Shown here: positions 48,263 to 58,200 of the stretch, in pieces
Numbering within the stretch: position 1 is the first letter of the stretch
How the letters are laid out: each line of letters starts with the position of its first letter
DNA from: Flavobacterium sp.
Lineage (GTDB): Bacteria > Bacteroidota > Bacteroidia > Flavobacteriales > Flavobacteriaceae
Assembly: GCF_013822155.1 (NCBI RefSeq)
Contig: NZ_PNJW01000001.1
Location: forward strand, 62,001 to 126,000
Reading direction: 5' to 3'
Length of the DNA stretch: 64,000 nucleotides
Program-made: the position numbers and the translations under genes
The notes under the pieces: generated by a model
Told to the model about the DNA's origin: nothing
What the model saw: only the letters and a program-made list of their open reading frames with translations
Database searches by the model: none

Positions 48263-51200
48263 ATGAAAAATATATATTTCTCAGGTAAAATTATTATTCT
48301 AATAATAATTGTTTTTACGACTCCTTTTTTGTTAAAAGGGCAAACTGTTGAACAAAAAAAAGAATTATTAGAGCAATATGATATTGCTAAAATTAAAACA
48401 CTACAAGTTCAGTTTGCAAAAAAAGCCAAGATAGAAAAAGAAAAAGCTATCCTTGCTGCCCGAGCTAATCAGTGGGAGATTTTTAAATATAATTCGGATG
48501 GAAGTTTTGATGAGTTAATTGGTCTACATCCTGACGGAAGTCCAAAATATTTTTCCATAAACAACATAAATGCTGCAAAATCAACACGAACAAACCACTT
48601 AAATTCCGGTGGAAGTTTAGGCCTCAATTTAAATGGTCAAAACATGATTGGAGGAGTTTGGGATGGTGGTCCTGTTAGAATATCCCATCAAGAATTTGGG
48701 GGAAGAGTTCAAATTGGAGACGGTGTAACTGTTTTAAACTCAAATAGTTTCCATGGTACACATGTGACAGGAACAATAACAGCAACCGGCGTTCAAGCAA
48801 ATGCAAAAGGGATGGCTAATTTAGCAACCGTAAAAACATTTGATTGGACTAATGATGAAGCAGAGGTTTTAGCTGAAATTCAAAATGGTTTATTGTTATC
48901 AAATCATTCCTATGGTGTTCCGATTTCAAGTGCTCCTGGGCCATGGTATATAGGAGCCTATTCTGCAGATACAAGAGCATGGGATGAAATTCAATACGTT
49001 TCACCTTATTATTTAATGGTTGTTTCTGCCGGAAATGATGGTGGGAACACAAATCAAAACCCCTCTACAGCTGGCTATGATAAATTAACAGGAAATAAAA
49101 ACGGAAAAAACAATTTAGTCATTGCTAACGCACAAGATGCTATTGTTGATACTAATGGAAATCTACTTTTAGTAAATATAAACTCATCCAGTAGTCAAGG
49201 GCCATCAGATGATTTCAGAATAAAACCGGATATAACAGGAAACGGAACATCCTTAAATTCAACCACGAGTTCGGGTGATAATCAATACACCTCTTTATCG
49301 GGAACATCAATGGCAAGTCCGAATGTTATGGGAACCCTATTATTATTACAACAACATTATTCCAATTTATATCAAAAATTCATTCGTTCTTCAACTTTAA
49401 AAGGATTAGTTTGTCATACAGCAGATGATGCCGGAAATGCCGGGCCGGATGCAAAATTTGGCTGGGGTCTTTTGAATGCAAAAGCGGCTGCCATTGCCAT
49501 CACAAACAATGGATTAAGTACTTGGATTTCTGAAGAAAAAATAGCGACAAATGATACCTACACAATGACTGTAAAATCTATTGCTGGGGCTCCTTTAACC
49601 GCGACGATCTGTTGGACTGATGTGCCCGGAATTGTTAATAACGGAGTATTAAACAGCACAATTCCCGCTTTAGTAAATGATTTAGATATTAGAATTACAC
49701 AAGGTTCCAATACCTATTTTCCATGGCGGTTACAATCTAATGCTTCTCTTTTAGCAGTAAGAAACGGGGATAATTTTGTAGATACCGTTGAAACAATTAA
49801 AATAGATTCAGTTAATGGTGGAGATTATACCATCACTATTTCCAGTAAAGGAACGTTAGTCAATAATGATCAACCTTTCGGATTGATTATTTCAGGGATT
49901 GATTCTTCTTTTGGAATAGTTCCTCTTGGATATGATCAAGTAAAATGTGCCAACGAGGAAGCCGTCTTTTCATTTAATTTCAATGGAGCATCAAGTGGGA
50001 ATGTAAATTTATCCGCAATAAATATACCTGCCGGAGCTAATGTCAATTTTAGTTCAAACCCCATAAACACGAATGGTATTTTTACGATGACTGTTTCAAA
50101 TTTATCAAATGTTATTCCGGGAGAATATTCCATTGGAGTAGTAGGAAGTAATGGATTGGATACGGAAACCCGTTATGTAAATTTAAAGATTTTGAGCAAT
50201 CAATTTAATTCTGTTACCACGACCTACCCTATAAATGGTCAAACAGGTCTTTCAACCACCTTAAATTTAACATGGGAAGAAGATATTAATGCTGAAAATT
50301 ATATGCTAGAAATTGCTACAGATTTTAATTTTAATTCAATCATTGAATCTCAATCAACTGCAAACACAAATTATACCGTAACTAACTTAGCAAGTGAAAC
50401 CGTTTATTATTGGAGAGTTAAACCAAGTAATCGTTGTGGAACTGCAACAAATTATAGTGTTTCCAGTTTTCAAACCGGTATTTTGAATTGTCAAAATCAA
50501 TTTATAGGAACAGATTTTTCAGACGCCTCTATTGGCAGTGTAGCAAATTCATTGGCTTCAGTCCCAGTAACCGTTTCGGGTGGTTTTGTCATTGGAGATA
50601 TAAATGTTACTTTAAATTTAACACATACTTGGGTTCAAGACATGACAATTTATCTTGATGGCCCAGCTTCTATTGGAAGTCCGAGAATAACTTTGTTTGA
50701 GGAGCCTTGCGGTGGAGAAGATGATATAGATGCCATTTTAGATGACTCCGGATTAGATTTGGAGTGTGGAATAAACCCAGCACCCGCAATTTCAGGAATT
50801 ATAAAACCACTACAACTATTAAGTAATTTAAACAATTTACCTGCTGATGGAATTTGGAAACTTCAAGTGGTTGATAATTATAATGGTGATGGTGGAAGCA
50901 TCAATTCATTTTCATTAGATTTTTGTAGTTTATCAACTGTTACAAATAATTTAAATTTTGAAAACAATGGAATTATAACTACAACGTCAAGTGATAAAAT
51001 TATTTTAAACACTGAAATAAATGCCTCAACACCTTCTCAATCAGACAATAACCAAACTTATACACTTACAGAAACGCCTATACTTGGTCTGCTTACAAAA
51101 AATGGAACTGCACTTACAATAGGTAATACTTTTACACAAAGTGATATAAATGAAGGTCGAATAAGCTATTCAAATTCACAATTTGAACCCGGTCAAGATT

Positions 51201-51541
51201 CGTTTAAAGCAGATATACTTAACAGTTCTTCGGGTTGGTTGCCAAATAATACCGTTATAATTACAATTGAAAACAGTTTAAGTACATCAGAAAATTTAAT
51301 AGAATTTGTTCGTGTTTACCCTAATCCAACTCAAAATTATATTACAATTCAGCTCACAAATGAAATAGTGGGAGAAACTAAAATAGATTTATTTGATATT
51401 CAGGGAAGAAAAATCATCTCAAAAAACACAATTCAGAACACTGAAGAATTAAATCTTAGTGGTCTAACAGATGGCATTTATTTTCTTTCTATTCAAAATA
51501 ATAACCACAAAATCATTAAAAAAATAATTTTAAAGAAATAA
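48263..51541 (+). CDS. S8 family serine peptidase with P-domain and T9SS type A sorting domain
   Basis: GGVWDGGPVRISHQEF, FHGTHVTGTITA, LSGTSMASPNVMG; LTHTWVQDMTIYLDGP P-domain; C-term YPNPTQNYITIQL...GIYFLSIQNNNHKIIKKIILKK. Confidence 0.92.
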   Translation: MKNIYFSGKIIILIIIVFTTPFLLKGQTVEQKKELLEQYDIAKIKTLQVQFAKKAKIEKEKAILAARANQWEIFKYNSDGSFDELIGLHPDGSPKYFSINNINAAKSTRTNHLNSGGSLGLNLNGQNMIGGVWDGGPVRISHQEFGGRVQIGDGVTVLNSNSFHGTHVTGTITATGVQANAKGMANLATVKTFDWTNDEAEVLAEIQNGLLLSNHSYGVPISSAPGPWYIGAYSADTRAWDEIQYVSPYYLMVVSAGNDGGNTNQNPSTAGYDKLTGNKNGKNNLVIANAQDAIVDTNGNLLLVNINSSSSQGPSDDFRIKPDITGNGTSLNSTTSSGDNQYTSLSGTSMASPNVMGTLLLLQQHYSNLYQKFIRSSTLKGLVCHTADDAGNAGPDAKFGWGLLNAKAAAIAITNNGLSTWISEEKIATNDTYTMTVKSIAGAPLTATICWTDVPGIVNNGVLNSTIPALVNDLDIRITQGSNTYFPWRLQSNASLLAVRNGDNFVDTVETIKIDSVNGGDYTITISSKGTLVNNDQPFGLIISGIDSSFGIVPLGYDQVKCANEEAVFSFNFNGASSGNVNLSAINIPAGANVNFSSNPINTNGIFTMTVSNLSNVIPGEYSIGVVGSNGLDTETRYVNLKILSNQFNSVTTTYPINGQTGLSTTLNLTWEEDINAENYMLEIATDFNFNSIIESQSTANTNYTVTNLASETVYYWRVKPSNRCGTATNYSVSSFQTGILNCQNQFIGTDFSDASIGSVANSLASVPVTVSGGFVIGDINVTLNLTHTWVQDMTIYLDGPASIGSPRITLFEEPCGGEDDIDAILDDSGLDLECGINPAPAISGIIKPLQLLSNLNNLPADGIWKLQVVDNYNGDGGSINSFSLDFCSLSTVTNNLNFENNGIITTTSSDKIILNTEINASTPSQSDNNQTYTLTETPILGLLTKNGTALTIGNTFTQSDINEGRISYSNSQFEPGQDSFKADILNSSSGWLPNNTVIITIENSLSTSENLIEFVRVYPNPTQNYITIQLTNEIVGETKIDLFDIQGRKIISKNTIQNTEELNLSGLTDGIYFLSIQNNNHKIIKKIILKK

Positions 51542-51566
51542 AAAAAACTAAATAGAGGAAATCAAT

Positions 51567-52280
51567 TTATACATGAATAATTTCCTCTTCAATTAATAAA
51601 TCCTCTCTACGTAATCGTAAAAAAACTTGTGCAACGGCTATCACATCCTTTTCACAATAAGTGATGATGCGGTCAATATCTTTATCTACATAATAAACAT
51701 AGGCTACTTCACTACCGTCAATATCATCTTTAGGAGATGGAATTTGCAGCACTTTAGTGAGTAATCGCATGGAAGTATAATGTTTGTAATCGCCAAATTT
51801 CCAAAGCTCAAGCGTGTCTAAATGTGGAACTTCCCAAGGTTTTTTGCCAAATAAATTCAATTTAGCTGGAATTTCAATTTGATTAATAATCATTCTTCTG
51901 GCGATAAAAGGAAAATCAAATTCCTTGGCATTGTGGCCACATAAAATATGCTGTGGTTGATTAAAATGGTTATTGAGTAAATTGCTTAAATCCTTCAAAA
52001 TCATTTTCTCTTCTCCAAAAAAAGAAGTGACTCTAAAATTTCGGACATCTCCTTTCGTTATAAAATAACCCACTGAAATACAAACAATTTTTCCAAATTC
52101 AGCCCAAATACCGGCTTTATCATAAAATTCTTCAGGAGTAAATTCGTCTTTTCGTTGGTACTGTGTTTTGGTTTCAAAAAGATACTGCTTCTCTTCATCA
52201 AGCAATTTGAAGTTTTCTTCTTCCGGAACAGTTTCAATATCCAGAAATAAAATGTTGTCGAGTTTAATTTTTTCTATCAT
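51567..52280 (-). CDS. 3'-5' exonuclease (DNA polymerase B-like exonuclease fold)
   Basis: ILFLDIETVPEEENF, LCGHNAKEFDFPFIARRM, YCEKDVIAVAQVFLRL DEDD motifs; start corrected to ATG 52280. Confidence 0.88.
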   Translation of the reverse strand: MIEKIKLDNILFLDIETVPEEENFKLLDEEKQYLFETKTQYQRKDEFTPEEFYDKAGIWAEFGKIVCISVGYFITKGDVRNFRVTSFFGEEKMILKDLSNLLNNHFNQPQHILCGHNAKEFDFPFIARRMIINQIEIPAKLNLFGKKPWEVPHLDTLELWKFGDYKHYTSMRLLTKVLQIPSPKDDIDGSEVAYVYYVDKDIDRIITYCEKDVIAVAQVFLRLRREDLLIEEEIIHV

Positions 52281-52361
52281 AATCAATGAATTAGCTTTTA
52301 TAAATGTATAAAAAAGAATGATAGAAATAAGGAATAAAAAATACATTCATTCTTTTAAATG

Positions 52362-52388
52362 AAAAAAGCCACCTTTAAAAGGCGGCTT
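52362..52388 (-). terminator. terminator downstream of hypothetical gene
   Basis: AAAAAAGCCaCCTTTaaAAGGcGGCTT. Confidence 0.75.
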
Positions 52389-52409
52389 AAAGCTAAATGA
52401 ATCATCACC

Positions 52410-52817
52410 TTACAACGTATCTCGATGTGTTGTCACTTCTACAATAAAAGCATCAACTTCATCCAATTGTTTAATAACACGTTCTAGGTCTAATTCTTTT
52501 TCAAGAAGAGCGACTGCTCCATAACTTTCTTTTCTGTTTTCTAACAAAAATTTGCGGTACTCTAATCGTACTTTTCTTTTTTCTTCGGAATCTCTTGTTG
52601 ATCCCGGAGGTAAAACGATAAGCACCGTGTCGACTGCTGCAATTTCTGCAATAACTCCTTGTAAAATTGCATCGATTTCAACAGCATTACTACTGTAATT
52701 TGAAACTAATCGCTCTTCGGAAAGCTTTTTAAAAGCTAAATCAGATTTTTCTTTTCCGGCCATGGTTAATAACACATTGCAATCTGCAATTGTTGTTAGG
52801 TTGCTAACTGAATACAT
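52410..52817 (-). CDS. conserved hypothetical protein
   Basis: MYSVSNLTTIADCNVLLTMAGKEKSDLAFKKLSEERLVSNYSSNAVEIDAILQGV...; start at ATG 52817. Confidence 0.75.
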   Translation of the reverse strand: MYSVSNLTTIADCNVLLTMAGKEKSDLAFKKLSEERLVSNYSSNAVEIDAILQGVIAEIAAVDTVLIVLPPGSTRDSEEKRKVRLEYRKFLLENRKESYGAVALLEKELDLERVIKQLDEVDAFIVEVTTHRDTL

Positions 52818-53009
52818 AATTATAATTTTTAAAGTTATAATTATACATTCGCAAGTCATATGCCATAAAATTAGCACAAAATAAATTTATAAAAAAATTA
52901 ACAGGAATAGTTAATCTTATTTTAAAAATATACAAAACGATATTTTGTTTACGTTATGGTAGGATTTTGAGTTACTGAAGAGCAATACTTTTGAAGAATT
53001 TATACTTTT

Positions 53010-53531
53010 CTACAATTCTCCATTTTTTAATTCTCCATTAATAATTTGTTTGATAAATATCATTTCGTTTTCAATATTTTGCTTTTTCTGTTGATAATAT
53101 AGTAAGCTATCCAGTGAATTTTTTTCTAAACTTTTATTAATTCTCATTTCTATCATTTTATTCAAATTAGAATCATTGTGTTCCTGTATTTTTAAAAACG
53201 CAATAGTGGACAAAGCAGTTACTATTTGTTGACGTATTGTATATAGCCCATTTACTTTTTTCTCTGTTTGAATATATAACACTTCTAAATCGAGTAATTT
53301 CCTCTTTAATTCTATTTTTAACTTTTTATTTTCACTTTCAAAAAATTTAGATTTGTCTTTCAACATATTATTATTTTGCAAATATTGAAGTAAATCATTT
53401 AATTTTTTGGTGGAACCAATAGGAAGTTTTCTTTTCCCGACAGCAAACATTGACCATTGACTTCGTGTTATCCCTAGATAAATAGCCATTTCTTCTTGTG
53501 TCAAGCCTGTGTGGTTTTTAAAGGGTGTCAT
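53010..53531 (-). CDS. XRE-type helix-turn-helix regulator with long coiled-coil C-terminus
   Basis: GLTQEEMAIYLGITRSQWSMFAVGKRKLPIGSTKKLNDLL. Confidence 0.82.
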   Translation of the reverse strand: MTPFKNHTGLTQEEMAIYLGITRSQWSMFAVGKRKLPIGSTKKLNDLLQYLQNNNMLKDKSKFFESENKKLKIELKRKLLDLEVLYIQTEKKVNGLYTIRQQIVTALSTIAFLKIQEHNDSNLNKMIEMRINKSLEKNSLDSLLYYQQKKQNIENEMIFIKQIINGELKNGEL

Positions 53532-53544
53532 CTCATTTTATTTA

Positions 53545-53617
53545 GTGTCAAAAAAATAATATCAAAAATTTTGCCACTTATTAAGTGACATTTTTATTGA
53601 AATGATTTTTTTGACAC
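53545..53617. promoter_or_regulatory. 73-bp nested dyad upstream of XRE regulator
   Basis: GTGTCAAAAAAAT (53545-53557) / ATTTTTTTGACAC (53605-53617) perfect 13-bp arms, concentric with CACTTATTAAGTG (53575-53587), both centred at 53581. Confidence 0.8.
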
Positions 53618-53707
53618 AACTTTTACTTCATTTTTTTTTTTACAATTAGTTTGGAGTTTAAACATATGTTAATAAATCTGCGTATTGTTTTTATGAATAG
53701 AAATAAA

Positions 53708-53739
53708 AAACACTTGTAAAAACGTTTTTGCAAGTGTTT
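53708..53739. terminator. hairpin downstream of RCC1 gene
   Basis: AAACACTTGtAAAAACGTTTTTgCAAGTGTTT. Confidence 0.65.
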
Positions 53740-53842
53740 AATAAATTTTATCTAATAATCTGTATCTACTATTTAGAAATAGTCATTCTAATTCTAGAAT
53801 TCGTGATTTACTTTTCATATTATTAAGCTTAAAAAAATATTA

Positions 53843-55249
53843 TTAATTTAACACCATTTTTTTAATAATCTCCCTATTCTCTGATACTATTTTAAACACA
53901 TAAACTCCTCGACTCCATTGAGCCACAGGAATAGCTAGTTGACCACTAAAACCAATGGTTTTAGTTTGATACATCAATCTGCCGTTAAGGTCAAACACCT
54001 CAAATTTAGCATTAGGTAGTTCATTATAAGTAAATTGAACTACATCTTGAGCAGGATTAGGAAAAAAAGAAACACTCTCTTTTTCATCATCAAAATCTTC
54101 GACACCCAACGTGCACAACGCGTTGTTTTGTAACGGCACATTACTGCCTTGATTTAGTGTGCCATTGCCAAACTGACCAAAATCATTACTACCCCAAACC
54201 CATACTGTACCATCTGTTTTTACACCTACGGTAGTGGTAGCACCTTGTGCATATATCCTATCCCAATTATTATCAGTCCCTATTTGGGTAGGTACATTTC
54301 GATTTTCAAAAGTGCCATCACCGAGTTGACCTTCTTCATTTCTACCCCAAGCCCATAACGTACCATCGGTTTTGATGCCGTATGATCTTAAGGAACCTAC
54401 TGCAAAATCTTTCCAAGTATCGGTTGTAATTTGATAAGGAGTTAAACTACCGTTAAATTGACCATTACCTACTTGACCATAGCTACCACTACCCCATGCC
54501 CATAAAGTGCCATCCGTTTTTTGAGCTAAAATAAAAAACACTCCTGCCTTTATTTTGCTCCAATTATCCGAAGGCCCTTGTGAAAGACTATATACAAAAT
54601 TCCCTAAAAAGCCTAATATGACATTACTATTGTACCCACAACCCCAAAATGTACCATCATTTTTTAGTACAAATGTACCGGAATCTGTAACGGCAACATC
54701 TACCCAATGGCTATCAGTCCCAATTTGAATAGGGGTGAGTTGGCTTAAATTATTATTACCTTGTCCTTGCCCTAGCTCATAATCGTTGTTTTGACCCCAA
54801 CCCCAGAGCGTACCGTCTTCTTTTAAACCAACAGTGTGGGTAGGAGAACCCACAATTTTTTGCCAATTAGTGGCTGTGCCTATTTGGGTTATTATATTGG
54901 TTGAATTAATGGAAGAATTAATACCGAGACAACCATAAATATTATTGCCTGTAGCCCAAAGGGTGCCGTCATTTTTTAACAAAAAACTTCTCAAAGAACT
55001 AGCAAAAATATCCTTCCAATAGCCATTGCTGTCAAACATAGCAGGACTAAGAACATTATTTACAGATTGCAAACCTAATTGCCCTGTTTGTGCACTCCCA
55101 AAACCGTAAATATAATTCTGTTCATTAAGTAAAATTACATGAGAAGTTCCACAAGATATCTTTTCAAAACATTGTGCATTAACTAAGCAGTTAAATAAAA
55201 TAATGAGGTAAACTAACTTTTTCATAGTACTAAGTGGTATAAAAAACAT
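53843..55249 (-). CDS. RCC1-repeat protein with T9SS type A sorting domain
   Basis: Repeated DGTLWAWGxNxxGQLGxG propeller blades; C-term FFPNPAQDVVQFTY...FEVFDLNGRLMYQT...GVYVFKIVSENREIIKKMVLN; likely ATG slightly inside track start (MKKLVYLIILFNCLVNA). Confidence 0.92.
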   Translation of the reverse strand: MFFIPLSTMKKLVYLIILFNCLVNAQCFEKISCGTSHVILLNEQNYIYGFGSAQTGQLGLQSVNNVLSPAMFDSNGYWKDIFASSLRSFLLKNDGTLWATGNNIYGCLGINSSINSTNIITQIGTATNWQKIVGSPTHTVGLKEDGTLWGWGQNNDYELGQGQGNNNLSQLTPIQIGTDSHWVDVAVTDSGTFVLKNDGTFWGCGYNSNVILGFLGNFVYSLSQGPSDNWSKIKAGVFFILAQKTDGTLWAWGSGSYGQVGNGQFNGSLTPYQITTDTWKDFAVGSLRSYGIKTDGTLWAWGRNEEGQLGDGTFENRNVPTQIGTDNNWDRIYAQGATTTVGVKTDGTVWVWGSNDFGQFGNGTLNQGSNVPLQNNALCTLGVEDFDDEKESVSFFPNPAQDVVQFTYNELPNAKFEVFDLNGRLMYQTKTIGFSGQLAIPVAQWSRGVYVFKIVSENREIIKKMVLN

Positions 55250-55285
55250 GGCCTAAGGATATTAGGTCATGTTTTGGATAACTAA

Positions 55286-58200
55286 TTAATTTTTAATCAC
55301 TTTAAAATAGGTAATAAACTCGTTTTTTGACCATAATTTTAACAAATAGATACCTTGTGGTAGATGCTCCATAATTATAGTGGTTTCGGTAATTTTAGGT
55401 GCAACATTTTTTTCAAGTAGTAGTTGCCCTTGTAGGTCAAACAACTGGTAATTATCGATAGGTGAATCAATACTCCATTTAAGATTAGCCTCAGTTTTTA
55501 CTGGATTTGGGCTAAAGTGTATTTTATTTAAAAGAGAACTTTGATCTTCTTTCTCCCTTAAGTCAGGTCTTGGAAAATATTTACATCTCGGCATAAATAC
55601 CCTATAATGGAAAGCACAAGGCACGGGATTAAAATCTTTATCATAAGTTGTTCCGTTAATTAAAATAGTAATAGGACTATTTCCTGTATAACCATTTATA
55701 GGCAATATAGTTGTGTTGATAGTATTTGGCCCTGGGTATAACTGAAAAGTAGAGGGGGCAAAAGTTACTAAATTTTCAGGATTAATCAATTGTATTTCTA
55801 TAATTTGGGTTGTTTCGTTGATAATTAAAAATTGAGCCGCAAATGAACAATAGTTTGAATCATTATTGTCTATTTGGCTATTTCTAACAGTCAATTTACA
55901 CTCTTCACAACGATCTATTTGGTAGTTTAGTGGTGGTGCTTTGTATGTACAGCCCCCATTAGTCAATATAGCGTTATAAGAACCATCAACAGGAAGTTGG
56001 AATATTGGCGATGGGTCATTTGAGGTTTGGAATATTTCGCCTGTAAGCATCCAGGTATTGGATTCTATGGCTGCTAAAGGTCCCAAAACATAAGGATTAT
56101 AATCTAAACAATAATTTAAACACCCTTGTGGGTAAGACCACGCATATACCTCTGGATGTTTGGGAAGATTAATGGATGCCTCGATTGAACATGCACCATT
56201 ATAAGCAATGACCTGATAGGCACCACCGTGATTTACAATTATAGACTCACCAACTTGACCGTTGCTCCATAAAAAATCAGCTGGTTGATCGGCAGATGCA
56301 GTTAGTTCAATGGTATAGGGTTCACACCGCATCACAACCCCTGTAATAGTAACATTAGTAGGTGATGGGGTAACCGTTAAAATAAAGCTTTCAGTAGTAG
56401 CACAACCCAAATTGCCGGTAGCGACAACGATAATGTTATAAGTGCCTGCGGACAATGTAGGATTCCAAATCTCTCCTTGATGAGCCGAAATACCTTCAAG
56501 AAACCATTCAATAGTTCCTGATAAAATAGCACTAATTTGAATATTTTCTCCTTCACAATATTGACTTTCATTGAAGATTTTTAAAGCAGGCAGCGTATTA
56601 AATTTCGGATATACCCTATTTGGTACTTCGTATAAACACCCTTGAGGGCTAACAATTTCTAACCAATAGTAACCCGGTTCTGTTACTACTATACTACTTT
56701 GGTTTATGAATTCCGTTAGTAATGTATTTCCTCTTCGCCATAAATAGGTAGGTGCACAGTTTTCTAATGATGATAAATAGGATATGGTAACCGATTCTCC
56801 TTCACAAACATGGGCATCGTTAGGTGTTGTTTGAAGAACACCAACAAAACAAGGTTCAGGCACTACAACTTCTGTTGTAATTGTGCGGCTACAACCTAAT
56901 GCATTTGTGATTTCTACTTGAACAGGATAGGTTCCAGGTGAATTAAACACTCTGGCAGGATTGAACAAAGAATTGGTTATTCCGGGTTCAAAAGTCCATA
57001 AATAAGAAAAAAGTGCTGGATTCTCAAAGTCATTAAAAAATCTAAAAATAAAAGGTGTGTCATGACATATAAATTCGTTATTTTGAATTACAATTTGATT
57101 ATCTGGTACACCATAAGTGGTAATATCGTAATTTTTGGTACACTCATAATTTTGCCCGTTAAAAGAACCGGTATTGATAACTCTTAAATGCACGATATTT
57201 TGAGGATTTCCGCTGATATCTACAGATCCAGAAGTTAACAACGTTTGCCAAGTTCCATTCACAAGCATTTGAACAGTTTCAACAGGATTATCTAAAAAAG
57301 GATAAAAGATACTGTTATTCAGTATAAAGTATAAAGTAAAATCTGTGCCATTGCAAATAAAATCATAGGAAATTGCAGGTTCAAAAGGGATGAGAACATC
57401 TACAACACTTTCAACAAGGTCATAAGCATCAGTTAAAGGGCAATATGCACGAGCCACATAAACAATAGTATAAATTCCGGGTGGGCCAGTAACCGTACTA
57501 TTTACTAAATTTACTACTTCATTACCAGGGCCATAAACTAACCAACTTTCGGATTCTGCTAGAGTTGAGGTGCCCGAAAGTGTAATGGTTCCACAATCTG
57601 AATAAAAAGAATTATTTACAGCCGTTAAACCGGGAACAGAACATACTGTTGGATTCGTATTACAATCCTTTTGGCTAATAGTCAATGTATTGGATAGTCG
57701 CGAACAGCCACCGCCAGATATCTCATTTGTTGAGGTAATATTACAGGCATAAATACCAAAGTCAATAGGATTAAAGGTATTTGTTGTTGCTCCCAAAATT
57801 GGAGTAAAAATAGTATTCTGAAAAGTTCCCCATTGATAGGTTACCTGAATAAGATTACTTGATGCTATTAAAACAGAATCAATATCTGATGCCTCACAAA
57901 ATCTTTTGTAACCAGCTGTAGAAATTACAGCAGGCGGAGAAGGAATAATAGTTGCAGAAAAGTTGATAGTATTAGAAAGACCAGTACATCCATCATAAGA
58001 AATGATTTGAGCAGTCACACCTCGAAGTACTTCTTCATCAGAGTTATTAATTAGGCTGAAAAATTCTGAAATTCCACCAATTCTTTCTTGTCCATCAACA
58101 AACCATCTAACAATTACATTATGGTTAGCTAAATTGATCGAAGGATCTACCGCTTGGATATTTACTTGGAAAGTTTCATTACTGCAAAATGTTGTCGTTG

